Source: an uncultured Dialister sp.
GTDB lineage: Bacteria; Bacillota; Negativicutes; Veillonellales; Dialisteraceae
DNA length: 64,000 bases
Assembly (NCBI GenBank): GCA_934178345.1
Contig: CAKPQG010000002.1
Location: 1 to 64,000, forward strand
Reading direction: 5' to 3'
The position numbers and the translations under genes are program-made. Of this stretch, positions 25,332 through 32,897 are shown piece by piece. The notes beneath the pieces were generated by a model. It worked only from the letters and a program-made list of their open reading frames with translations, searched no databases and had not been told where the DNA came from. Numbering within the stretch: the first letter of the stretch is position 1; every line of letters begins with the position of its first letter.

Positions 25332-25514
25332 AGGGGCCTCTTGAAAATGAGAAATGAGAAATTAGGAATGAGAAATGGCGGAGCGACGCATAAAATATGG
25401 AAACGTCGCGAAGTAAAAATAGGGCGATGCCCGCTTGAGACGTCAGATATCAGACATCAGAAATTAGATGACTGATGTCTCCCGGTCTCCTAGTCACCAG
25501 TCACCAGTCACTAG
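25332..25514. repeat. Intergenic repeat cassette with covarying hairpin D
   Basis: GAAATGA heptamers (about 25344-25378), a hairpin D variant at 25383-25409 where the fourth stem pair G-C is replaced by A-T on both arms, and a CAGTCAC/CTAGTCA array (about 25492-25530). Confidence 0.72.
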
Positions 25515-27185
25515 TCACCAGTCACTAGTCCCCACAAACCGATAGATCGTCCCAGCCTTGGTGCTTTCTACTTTTTCGAAACGGGGAGCGAGCGACCAGG
25601 CGTCGAAGAATTTGGCTTTTCCGTTTGCTACATAGAGATAGCTGGGCGCATCAGAGGCTTTGGCGGCTTCGATGAATTGTTCTTCGTTTACGGTGGGGAT
25701 GGGAGATTTCTTATCCCAGCGGGCATCGCGTTTTTCGTGGTCCAGCAGGGGTTCATCGGGCATGAGGCGTGTCGCGATGTCGCCTGTGTAGTAGCTGTAG
25801 CTGGCAGGATAGGTGAGGAAGAAGTAGTGTTTTCCTTTCTCTTTGTGGACGGCGCTTTCGATCTCGAATGCCGAGCGTGTCATCATGAAGTGGGGAAGGC
25901 CTTCGGAGATACAGCAGAGGAAGGCGGATGCCGTGACTGCAGAGATGATGGTGAGGCGTTTGTACTGGTTTGCTTTCCAACGGATGAGGTAGGCGAAGAG
26001 GCCATAGGCGAGGACAGCGTAGAAGACCAGCCAGTTTCCTTCCTTAAGACGGAAGGTGCCGGCCAAGAGCGCCGCCATAAGGATCAGGAGGCCAAGGCCG
26101 CTCAGGATGGAGGGAAGCTTTTCGCCCATGCGGATGCGGAGCGCGCCGAAGGCGGCAAAGGTGATGGCGGGGACGACGGCAATGTAGGAGTAGGTGACGT
26201 ATTTCGTGGCCATCAGGGTGTAGAAGAGGATGGTACCCCAGCACCAGACCATGAGGAAGAGGTAGAAGGCGCCTTTCTCTTTCCAGCGCATTTTCATTTC
26301 ATAGAAGGAAACGAAAGCCCATGGGAGGAGCGAAGCAGGAAGGAGGATGAGGTAGTAGTACCAGTGGTTATCTTTCGGATGCTCGGAAGAGGTGGCGCGG
26401 AGGACGTTGTGCAGTCCCAGAAATTCATTGATGAAATCACTGCCGTGGATCGCGTACATGCCGCCGTACCAGGGAAGGACGATGACAAAGAAGGCGAGAA
26501 GGCCCTGCCATGGGAAGAGGCGGAGGATGGTTTTCGGTGATTTCATCGAAAGGCACCAGAGGACAAGGAGAAGGCCGGGGAGGACGAGGCCGACGGGGCC
26601 CTTCGTGAGGCAGGCAAGACCGGCCCCGGCGTAGGCGACCACCAGATGCTTTTTGCTGTTTTCTGTGATGCCGATGTAGGCAGACAGCATGGTCGGGATG
26701 GTGAAGAAAAGAAGCAGGCTGTCGGTGATGATGGCGTGGGAGATGACCCAGCACTCGAGCGAGGTCGCGAGCATGACGCCGGCCCAGATGGAGACGACAT
26801 TGTCTTTCAGGATGCGCCGGAGGTACCAGATGAGAAGTGTCACGGAGAGAGCTCCTGTCAGCGCGGAGGGCAGGCGGGAGGCGAGGTCAGTGAAGCCCAG
26901 TGCGCTATAGGCGAGCGAGAGAAGCCAGTAGACCATGATGGGCTTGTCGTACCAGTATACGCCATAGATCTGCGGGGACATCCAGTCGCCGGACTCCACC
27001 ATTTCACGAGCGGTCAGTGCGTAATTCGACTCGACCGGATCGGTGATCGGGAGCAGCCAGCTGCCCCAAAGGAAGAAGAGAAAGGCGATGATGAAAAAGC
27101 TGATAAAGGAAATCAGGGTGCTGCGTTCGTTCTCTTTGGCAAGCGCCGCCTGTTTTCTCTCACGCTTTTGACGTTTTGTACTCAA
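25515..27185 (-). CDS. GT39-family (ArnT-like) glycosyltransferase 1
   Basis: Polytopic integral membrane enzyme of about 556 residues, GT-C fold, resembling ArnT/dolichyl-mannosyltransferase family 39. These use lipid-linked sugars on the periplasmic side. The first periplasmic loop has TDPVESNYALTAREM with the acidic residue and YWYDKPIMVYWL, a family motif. A hydrophilic Lys/Arg/Glu-rich N-terminus (KRQKRERKQ) precedes the first helix. The start is taken as TTG behind aaggaggt; an upstream in-frame start has no ribosome site. Likely role: sugar transfer to lipid A or another envelope glycan. Confidence 0.87.
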   Translation of the reverse strand: MSTKRQKRERKQAALAKENERSTLISFISFFIIAFLFFLWGSWLLPITDPVESNYALTAREMVESGDWMSPQIYGVYWYDKPIMVYWLLSLAYSALGFTDLASRLPSALTGALSVTLLIWYLRRILKDNVVSIWAGVMLATSLECWVISHAIITDSLLLFFTIPTMLSAYIGITENSKKHLVVAYAGAGLACLTKGPVGLVLPGLLLVLWCLSMKSPKTILRLFPWQGLLAFFVIVLPWYGGMYAIHGSDFINEFLGLHNVLRATSSEHPKDNHWYYYLILLPASLLPWAFVSFYEMKMRWKEKGAFYLFLMVWCWGTILFYTLMATKYVTYSYIAVVPAITFAAFGALRIRMGEKLPSILSGLGLLILMAALLAGTFRLKEGNWLVFYAVLAYGLFAYLIRWKANQYKRLTIISAVTASAFLCCISEGLPHFMMTRSAFEIESAVHKEKGKHYFFLTYPASYSYYTGDIATRLMPDEPLLDHEKRDARWDKKSPIPTVNEEQFIEAAKASDAPSYLYVANGKAKFFDAWSLAPRFEKVESTKAGTIYRFVGTSDW

Positions 27186-27298
27186 GGGGGACCTCCTTGT
27201 TTGAATGAGAAATGAGAAATGGTGGCACGTCGCTTTATTATTTTGGGTGCCGCTCATTCACTCTTAACTTCTCACTTTCAGAGTGAGAAGTGTGTTTG

Positions 27299-28891
27299 CT
27301 AATCGGTATTTCTTTTCAGAAATACCGCCGTATCCTTTTCCCAAAGCACCTGATTTCCTTTTTTTAGTTCTTCCGGCCAGTGGGCATAGACTTTTTTCTG
27401 TACGAGAATGTAGGCACGATCCGGCAGGGTGAGGGAATTGTCTTTGCCGGGAAGAAGGACGCCGTCGGCTTCATTTTTTGCCGTTTCCTTTCGCTTGCGT
27501 TCGTCAAACTCCGGAAGGGCTTTTCCGTAGATGTCTGTGTAGAAGGCGATGGATGGACGGTAGAAGGTGTCGATGTAGACAGGAAGTTCAGGTGCCTTTT
27601 CTGTTTCCGTGAGCGTTTCTGCGATGGACTTTGAGGTGAAGAGAGTGGAAACGGGAGCCGCAAAGAGGCCCCAGACGGATGTCACGAAGAGAAGGATGAG
27701 GCAGGCCTGCGAGCAGAGGAAGCCGCGCATACGCCCCTTTGAAAGCATACGGACAGAAAAGAGAGCGGAGAGGATCATGAAGAGGGAGATGCCATATTTC
27801 ATGATCATGCCGCCTGCGGGGGTCAGCGGTGCGAGGCTGATGGCGATGGCGGTCGCCAGAGCAAAGAAGAGATGAAATCCGATGAGAGTCTTTGAGACAT
27901 GCCCTGCTTCTGCGAGCTCCGTGAGATATTTCCCCGCCAGCAGCGAGAGCGGGGGGAACATCGGAAGAATGTAGGAGAAGAGCTGCGTCGAGGAGAGTGT
28001 AAAGAAAAGGAAAATGAAGAGCGCCCATACGATGAGATAGAAAAGGACAGGATCCGATTTCCATGTCCGAAAGCGCCGAAGGATGCCGGGCAGTGTCCCT
28101 GTCCATGGATAGAAACCGGCAATCAGGACGACGAGGTAAAGCCAGTAGTGGTTCTGTCCGGCATGTTCCGGGCTGATGAAGCGCGTCACATTGTGATAGC
28201 CGAGGAAGGTGTCGATGAAGGCATCTCCGTGGATCATGCCCATCGCAAGGTACCAGGGAAGTCCCACAAGGCAGGCAAGAGGGATGCCCCATGTCCAGCG
28301 AAGCGCCATGATATTTTTGAAAGTGAAAGATCTCGAGAAGATCATCCACAGCCCCACGATGAGTGCAGGAAATCCGAAGCCGATCGGGCCTTTCGCGAGG
28401 AGCGAGAGACCGCAGAAGATATAGGCAGGGATATATTCTTTTCGAAGGAAAGAGATGAGGGCGACGGTGAGCGTGAAAGTCAGCGCCTGATCCGTCACCG
28501 AGCTTCTGGCAAGGACGATGATTTCCAGAGAAGACGCACAGATGAAGGCACCGTAGAGCGCGGCTTTCTCACCCACGAGCTTTCGCATAGACAGGTAGAG
28601 GTAGGGCGAAAGAAGCGCACCCATCAGGATCGAAGGAAGACGGGCGCTCGTGGTCGAGACGCCGAAGAGGGTGAAGGAGATCGATTCTAACCAATAGAAA
28701 AGCGGCGGCTTGTCGTACCAGAATTCGCCATAAATGCGGGGAGACAGCCAGTCGTCGGTGGAGAGCATTTCCTTCGCTGTCTCGCCGTAGACTGGCTCAT
28801 CTGGGTCGAGCAGAGGAATGAGACCGGAAAAAGTGCCGTAGAGGGCGAGACAGAAAAGGAAAAGTAAGATGCAGTTTTTATTGAGTTTCAT
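27299..28891 (-). CDS. GT39-family (ArnT-like) glycosyltransferase 2
   Basis: 530-residue GT-C fold membrane enzyme. The first loop motif LDPDEPVYGETAKEML with the DE pair and YGEFWYDKPPLFYWLES match ArnT-type family 39 enzymes, which transfer a sugar from an undecaprenyl-phosphate carrier. It overlaps the upstream DedA gene by 14 nt without a clear ribosome site, so translation is probably coupled. It is followed by a paralogue 113 bp further on. Confidence 0.88.
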   Translation of the reverse strand: MKLNKNCILLFLFCLALYGTFSGLIPLLDPDEPVYGETAKEMLSTDDWLSPRIYGEFWYDKPPLFYWLESISFTLFGVSTTSARLPSILMGALLSPYLYLSMRKLVGEKAALYGAFICASSLEIIVLARSSVTDQALTFTLTVALISFLRKEYIPAYIFCGLSLLAKGPIGFGFPALIVGLWMIFSRSFTFKNIMALRWTWGIPLACLVGLPWYLAMGMIHGDAFIDTFLGYHNVTRFISPEHAGQNHYWLYLVVLIAGFYPWTGTLPGILRRFRTWKSDPVLFYLIVWALFIFLFFTLSSTQLFSYILPMFPPLSLLAGKYLTELAEAGHVSKTLIGFHLFFALATAIAISLAPLTPAGGMIMKYGISLFMILSALFSVRMLSKGRMRGFLCSQACLILLFVTSVWGLFAAPVSTLFTSKSIAETLTETEKAPELPVYIDTFYRPSIAFYTDIYGKALPEFDERKRKETAKNEADGVLLPGKDNSLTLPDRAYILVQKKVYAHWPEELKKGNQVLWEKDTAVFLKRNTD

Positions 28892-29477
28892 GTTTATTCT
28901 TATGTTTCAGATAGAAATGGAAAGCCGCCGCAATGATGGCGCAGATGACGATGCACACGAGAGCGATCTCCAGCTTGTAGGAGAGAAGCGCCTGCCAGTT
29001 TTCTCCCAGCATGGCACCCACGTAGACCAGAAATATCGTCCAAGGCACGGTACCGATGATGGTAAGAATCGTGAATTCAGGGAGGGGAAACTGTGCGATG
29101 CCCGCAGGCAGGGAAATGAAGGTACGGATCCCCGGCAGCAGACGGCCGGTGAAGACGGCGATGCCGCCGTAGGTCTCAAACCAGTTCTTCGCGGCGATCA
29201 TTTTTTTCGCGCCCATACCGCCTTTTTGCGTGTGGCGAAGGATCATGTCGCGACCGCCCTTGTAGCCCATGTAGTAGGAGGCCAGTGAGCCGACCAGCCC
29301 GGCCAGCGTGCCGATCAAGATCGTCGGCCAGAAGGAGAAGACACCCTGCGAGACGAGGAAACCCGCAAAGCCCAGAATGATTTCACTGGGGATAGGGATA
29401 TTCATGTTTTCGAGAGCCATGCAGATAAAGAGTGCAAGATAGCCCCATTCAGAGAGAAAAGATATGATGAATTCCAT
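28878..29477 (-). CDS. DedA-family membrane protein
   Basis: 199-residue inner-membrane protein of the DedA/SNARE-associated family. Several family members flip or recycle undecaprenyl phosphate or phospholipids. Recognised features are ENMNIPIPSEIILGFAGFL, GSLASYYMGYKGGRD and the signature FTGRLLPGIRTFISLPAG with the conserved arginines. It heads an operon with two GT39 enzymes. Carrier-lipid recycling for those enzymes is a sensible inference. Confidence 0.9.
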   Translation of the reverse strand: MEFIISFLSEWGYLALFICMALENMNIPIPSEIILGFAGFLVSQGVFSFWPTILIGTLAGLVGSLASYYMGYKGGRDMILRHTQKGGMGAKKMIAAKNWFETYGGIAVFTGRLLPGIRTFISLPAGIAQFPLPEFTILTIIGTVPWTIFLVYVGAMLGENWQALLSYKLEIALVCIVICAIIAAAFHFYLKHKNKHETQ

Positions 29478-29489
29478 AAATATGATCCT

Positions 29490-29760
29490 TTTGAAAAATG
29501 GTTAGGGGGGAGGGTTAGCTCATCGGGCGAGTTTCCCTTTGATTTCATTGGAAAAGAGGTTCAGCAGGTTCTATAGGTTCTGAGGGGAGGGCGGGGGAGG
29601 TGCGGCGCATAAGAATATAGAAGCGCCGCGGAGGTTTGAAACTAGCGTTTTTCTCGTATCACAAACCTCATCCCTAGCCACTCATCCCTAGCTACCAGCT
29701 ACCAGTCACCAGTCACTAGCCACTAGCCACAAGTCACTAGTCACTAGCTACTCTTATTAC
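29490..29760. repeat. Cassette within the DedA operon leader
   Basis: GAACC nonamers (about 29561-29582), hairpin D (about 29601-29627) and a CTAGCCA/CAGTCAC heptamer array (about 29665-29755). All lie between the promoter and the DedA start, inside the predicted 5' untranslated region. Confidence 0.7.
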
Positions 29761-29827
29761 TATATCAGGCATTGTTTTCGATTTCTTAAATAAATTCTGT
29801 GTGTTCATAGAATCACATATATTCTAA

Positions 29828-29856
29828 ACTATAGCATGGATACAGGGGTGGGTCAA
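29828..29856 (-). promoter_or_regulatory. Promoter of the DedA-GT39-GT39 operon
   Basis: Minus strand: TTGACC (29856-29851), 17 bp, TATAGT (29833-29828). The 5' untranslated region would be about 345 nt of repeat sequence. Confidence 0.62.
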
Positions 29857-29879
29857 TCAAATAGCAGGTTTAAGAAGGG

Positions 29880-30520
29880 CAAATAGATTAGGAGCTTTGC
29901 GTGACTGGTGACTAGGAATTAGTAGCTAGGGATTAGGAGTCTCAAGTGACTGGTGACTAGTGACTGGTGTCTAAAAGACTAGGAGACTAGGAGACTCGAA
30001 GATATCTGACGTCTAATGTCTGACCTCTCAAACGGGCATCGCCCCGTATATATTCGCGGCGCTTCTGATTTTTATGCGCCGCACCACCATTTCGCATTTC
30101 TAATTTCTCATTCAAGAGAAACTTTCATTCACAATCCATGGGCGTCCCGCCCACGGGCTAACCCTGAAGTTTGAAAGCAGGGATGCGTAGCTAGGGATTA
30201 GGGATTGGGGATTAGGAGTGACTAGGGTTCGCCGTCATCGTCATCCCGAGCGCAGCCGAGGGATCTTTACTGTATTGCGGGAATCAGCGTGTATGCGCCG
30301 AGGGAAAACGATGGCCTGGTACTGCCTCATATCAGGCGATGAACGTTCTGCAATAAAGATTTCTCGACTACGCTCGAAATGACGATGCGCGCGAAGCGCT
30401 ATCAAACCTCCGCGGCGCTTCTAATTTTTATGCGCCGCACCACCATTCCTAATTCCTAATTTATGCGAAGCTTTCATCCCCCAATCAAAGGGCGGCACGC
30501 CCCCGGGGCTAACCCTGCCC
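29880..30520. repeat. Two complete cassette units in tandem with MITE C copy
   Basis: The longest gene-free stretch. Unit 1: heptamers (29903-30000), TCTGAC-type units, hairpin D (about 30055-30082), CTAATTTC units and the GGGCGTCCCGCCC block. Unit 2: TTTGAAAGCAGGGATG start (30169), GGGATTA heptamers, MITE C (30238-30385), hairpin D (about 30412-30438), CTAATTC units and a GGGCGGCACGCCCC block (about 30490). Confidence 0.78.
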
Positions 30521-30525
30521 CTTTC

Positions 30526-30564
30526 TTTGAATAATTATTCAAAAAGCTAGAATAATTTGACATA
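30526..30564. promoter_or_regulatory. Tandem ARG boxes (ArgR sites)
   Basis: Box 1 (30526-30543) contains the perfect palindrome TTGAATAATTATTCAA and fits the ARG consensus TGNATWWWWATNCA at every position. Exactly 3 bp later lies a weaker 18-bp box (30547-30564, core GAATAATTTGACA). The 3-bp spacing is the classic arrangement for hexameric ArgR. The second box overlaps the -35 hexamer. Confidence 0.75.
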
Positions 30565-30585
30565 TGTCCAAAGAATTGATAAGAT
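30557..30585 (+). promoter_or_regulatory. Promoter of binding-lipoprotein gene 30642
   Basis: Perfect TTGACA (30557-30562), 17 bp, TAAGAT (30580-30585), overlapped by the ARG boxes. Confidence 0.75.
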
Positions 30586-30641
30586 ACAAACAGTTGATTG
30601 ACTGCTCATTTATATTTGTGAAGAATATGGAGATGATCAGA

Positions 30642-31445
30642 ATGATGAATAAAAAAATGAAAATTCTTCTGGCAATGGGTGCTATGGCAGCGGTGGTTCT
30701 TGCTTCCGGCTGCGGCGGCGATGCGAAATCCGGCGCGAGCGCAGCAAAGTCTGGCTCCGGCATTCCGAAAGTCATCCGCGTCGGTTCGGAAACCACGTTC
30801 CCTCCTTTTGAATTTACCCAAGATGATAAATATGTAGGCTTCGATCTGGATCTGGCGGATGCGGTCATCAAACAGATGGGCAGCCAGATGGAATTCAAGT
30901 CCATGGGCTTCGATGCGCTGATCCCGGCTGTGCAGTCCGGACAGATCGATCTCATCGCAGCGGGTCTGGATGCGACACCGGAACGCGAAAAGCAGGTCGC
31001 TTTCTCCGATCCCTATTTCACGCAGAATGGTTACATCATCATCGTCAGAAAAGACAATGATGCTATCAAAGACTGGGCAGATCTGGAAGGCAAGAATGTC
31101 GGCGCGCAGGTCGGCACCCAGCAGGTGAAGCTCGCACAGGAAGCCAAAGCCGCGCAGGTGAAGCAGCTCGACTCGAATTCTCAGGCATTCATGGAACTGC
31201 AGGCTAAGACGCTCGATGCCGTTGTCATCGACCAGCCTGTCGGCATGTACTACCTGAAGCAGGGCGGCGACAAGGACCTGAAGATCGTTGGCACCTCCAA
31301 GGGCGCGAACGGCATGGTTTTCGCAGTGAAGAAAGAAAATAAAGAACTGCAGGCAGCTGTGAATAAGGCACTGAAGGATATCAAAGCAAACGGGACCTAT
31401 GATAAGATTTTCGAAAAATGGTTCGGCAAGCAGGAAAAGAAATAA
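30642..31445 (+). CDS. Basic amino-acid binding lipoprotein, probably ArgR-regulated
   Basis: 267-residue periplasmic SBP_bac_3 protein with a lipoprotein signal (lipobox LASGC). Recognised stretches: GSETTFPPFEF, YVGFDLDLADAV, IPAVQSGQIDLIAAGLDATPER and the final NGTYDKIFEKWFG. The start is the first ATG of ATGATG, 9 nt after GGAG; the next codon is an alternative. Tandem ARG boxes at its promoter suggest arginine or another basic amino acid as ligand. No permease or ATPase lies beside it. A terminator follows. Confidence 0.88.
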   Translation: MMNKKMKILLAMGAMAAVVLASGCGGDAKSGASAAKSGSGIPKVIRVGSETTFPPFEFTQDDKYVGFDLDLADAVIKQMGSQMEFKSMGFDALIPAVQSGQIDLIAAGLDATPEREKQVAFSDPYFTQNGYIIIVRKDNDAIKDWADLEGKNVGAQVGTQQVKLAQEAKAAQVKQLDSNSQAFMELQAKTLDAVVIDQPVGMYYLKQGGDKDLKIVGTSKGANGMVFAVKKENKELQAAVNKALKDIKANGTYDKIFEKWFGKQEKK

Positions 31446-31457
31446 ACGTGACAGGAT

Positions 31458-31488
31458 AAAAGGAGCGGGCGTTGCCCCGCTCCTTTTT
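31458..31488 (+). terminator. Terminator after binding lipoprotein 30642
   Basis: AAAAGGAGCGGG - 5 nt - CCCGCTCCTTTTT. Confidence 0.88.
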
Positions 31489-31525
31489 GCGTGCCATATC
31501 GTTGATTGGGGGCGTTTCCCTAGAG

Positions 31526-31626
31526 TTGAAATTTTAAAGTTTTTAGAAGAAGCAGCATATGATGTATGGCTTCATTAAAAACACTTGAAGTTTTAAAGTG
31601 AAAAGCGGGTATATTTCTAGTATACT
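31526..31626 (+). promoter_or_regulatory. Direct repeats and promoter of gene 31682
   Basis: TTGAAATTTTAAAGT (31526-31540) and TTGAAGTTTTAAAGT (31585-31599) are 59 bp apart. The second overlaps a weak -35 (GTGAAA, 31598-31603) placed 17 bp before TATACT (31621-31626). A regulator-site pair is likely but not identified. Confidence 0.45.
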
Positions 31627-31681
31627 TTTTGTGGACAATTCTTTAAGGATTAAAAACAATTTGATCTCGGGAGGAAATAAC

Positions 31682-32482
31682 ATGAACAAAAATGCAATGA
31701 AATCAGCCGCTTTCGCTCTGGCAGCCAGTGCTATTTTCTTTTCCACCGGATGCGGTGGGGAAGCAGGGAGCAGCACTGCGGCGCCGAAGAAAAAGATCAG
31801 TGTCGCTGTAGAGGCCTCCTATGCTCCTTTCGAATATAAAGATGAAAACGGTCTTATCGTCGGCTTCGATGTGGACCTCATGAAGGCTGTGGCGCAGAAG
31901 ATGGATGCGGAGGCGGAATTCAATAATCTGCCCTTTGAGCAGATTTTCCATTTCGTCGGAGACAAGAAGATCCAGCTGGGGATTTCCGCCATCGGTGCGA
32001 CAGAAGAACGTAAGAAGCACGTGTCTTTCAGTGATCCCTACTATAGCCTTGGCGCCTATGTGATCGTCGTTCGTCCGGGAACGGAAGGAATTCATGGGCC
32101 GGAAGATCTGAAGGGGAAGATCGTAGCCGCCGAACGTGGTACTACGAATGAAATGAAAGCGAAGGAGCTTTCTCCGGCGCGCACGGTGATGCCTGACTAC
32201 TATAAGGATGTCTTCAAGGCCGTGGAAGAGGGAGAAGCGGATGCAGCTATCGTGGATGAGCCGGGAGCGAAGTACTATCTGGAGCACGGCGGCAGAGGCA
32301 AGCTGACCACGGCTGGCACCATCCCGACCGGAGAGCAGTTTGTCATTATCATGGCGAAGGATGACAAGGCGATGCAGCAGGAGGTCAATGCGGCACTGAA
32401 GAAGGTCATGGAGGACGGGACCTATGACAAGCTCTCGCAGAAGTGGTTCTTCAAAAAAGCAGCCGATGAATCGAAAAAATAA
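31682..32482 (+). CDS. Amino-acid ABC transporter substrate-binding lipoprotein
   Basis: 266-residue SBP_bac_3 lipoprotein, third of its kind here. The signal ends in lipobox FSTGC; the start ATG follows gggagg. Family signatures: VEASYAPFEYKDENG, IVGFDVDLMKAV, the final DGTYDKLSQKWFF. It lacks neighbouring permease and ATPase genes. The promoter region differs from gene 30642 and carries no ARG box, so it probably responds to another amino acid. Confidence 0.87.
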   Translation: MNKNAMKSAAFALAASAIFFSTGCGGEAGSSTAAPKKKISVAVEASYAPFEYKDENGLIVGFDVDLMKAVAQKMDAEAEFNNLPFEQIFHFVGDKKIQLGISAIGATEERKKHVSFSDPYYSLGAYVIVVRPGTEGIHGPEDLKGKIVAAERGTTNEMKAKELSPARTVMPDYYKDVFKAVEEGEADAAIVDEPGAKYYLEHGGRGKLTTAGTIPTGEQFVIIMAKDDKAMQQEVNAALKKVMEDGTYDKLSQKWFFKKAADESKK

Positions 32483-32504
32483 CAGCCGACGATGCGCCGG
32501 CAAA

Positions 32505-32548
32505 TAAAAAGCTATGGTGAAACGAAAGTTTCATCATAGCTTTTTTAT
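32505..32548 (+). terminator. Terminator after binding lipoprotein 31682
   Basis: AAAAGCTATGGTGAAAC - GAAA - GTTTCATCATAGCTTTT, a long near-perfect stem with T-run. Confidence 0.9.
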
Positions 32549-32559
32549 TGAGCGTTGAG

Positions 32560-32726
32560 GGTTAGCCTCTGGGGCGGCTCCGCCCACTGATTCTGAATGA
32601 AAGCTCTGTGTGAATGAGGAATTAGGAATGAAGGTGGCGGCTTCGCCGCGAATATATATGGGGCGATGCCCGAAGGCCGGAGGATAGAAGTCAGAAGTCA
32701 GATGTCTGGCTTCTAGCGTCTGATGT
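32560..32726. repeat. Intergenic repeat cassette
   Basis: GGGCGGCTCCGCCC block (about 32572), GAATGAGGAATTAGGAATG units, the GGCGGCTTCGCCGC stem (about 32636) and TCAGAAGTCAG units (about 32690-32725). Confidence 0.6.
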
Positions 32727-32890
32727 CTCCCAGTCTCCCAGTCTCCCAGTCTCCCAGTCTCCCAGTCTCCCAGTCTCCCAGTCTAATCCCTAATCCCTAA
32801 TCCCTAGTCCCTAGCCCCTAGCCCCTAGCCCCTAGTCCCTAGTCCCTAGTCCCTAGTCCCTAGTCCCTAGTCACCAGTCACCAGTCACTC
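32727..32890. repeat. Uninterrupted C3-run tandem array (G-quadruplex-forming on minus strand)
   Basis: Seven copies of CTCCCAGT (32727-32782) pass into twelve period-7 units of type TAATCCC, TAGTCCC and TAGCCCC (32784-32867) and then CAGTCAC units. The minus strand therefore carries about nineteen G3/G4 runs separated by 3-5 nt. The array ends 8 bp before the HD-GYP stop codon, so it would be transcribed as that gene's 3' untranslated RNA. Confidence 0.85.
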
Positions 32891-32897
32891 AAGGCCT

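Noticed and set aside
32727..32890. CRISPR-like tandem array
   Set aside because: Units are 7-8 bp without unique spacers and there is no cas gene; it is a simple tandem repeat.
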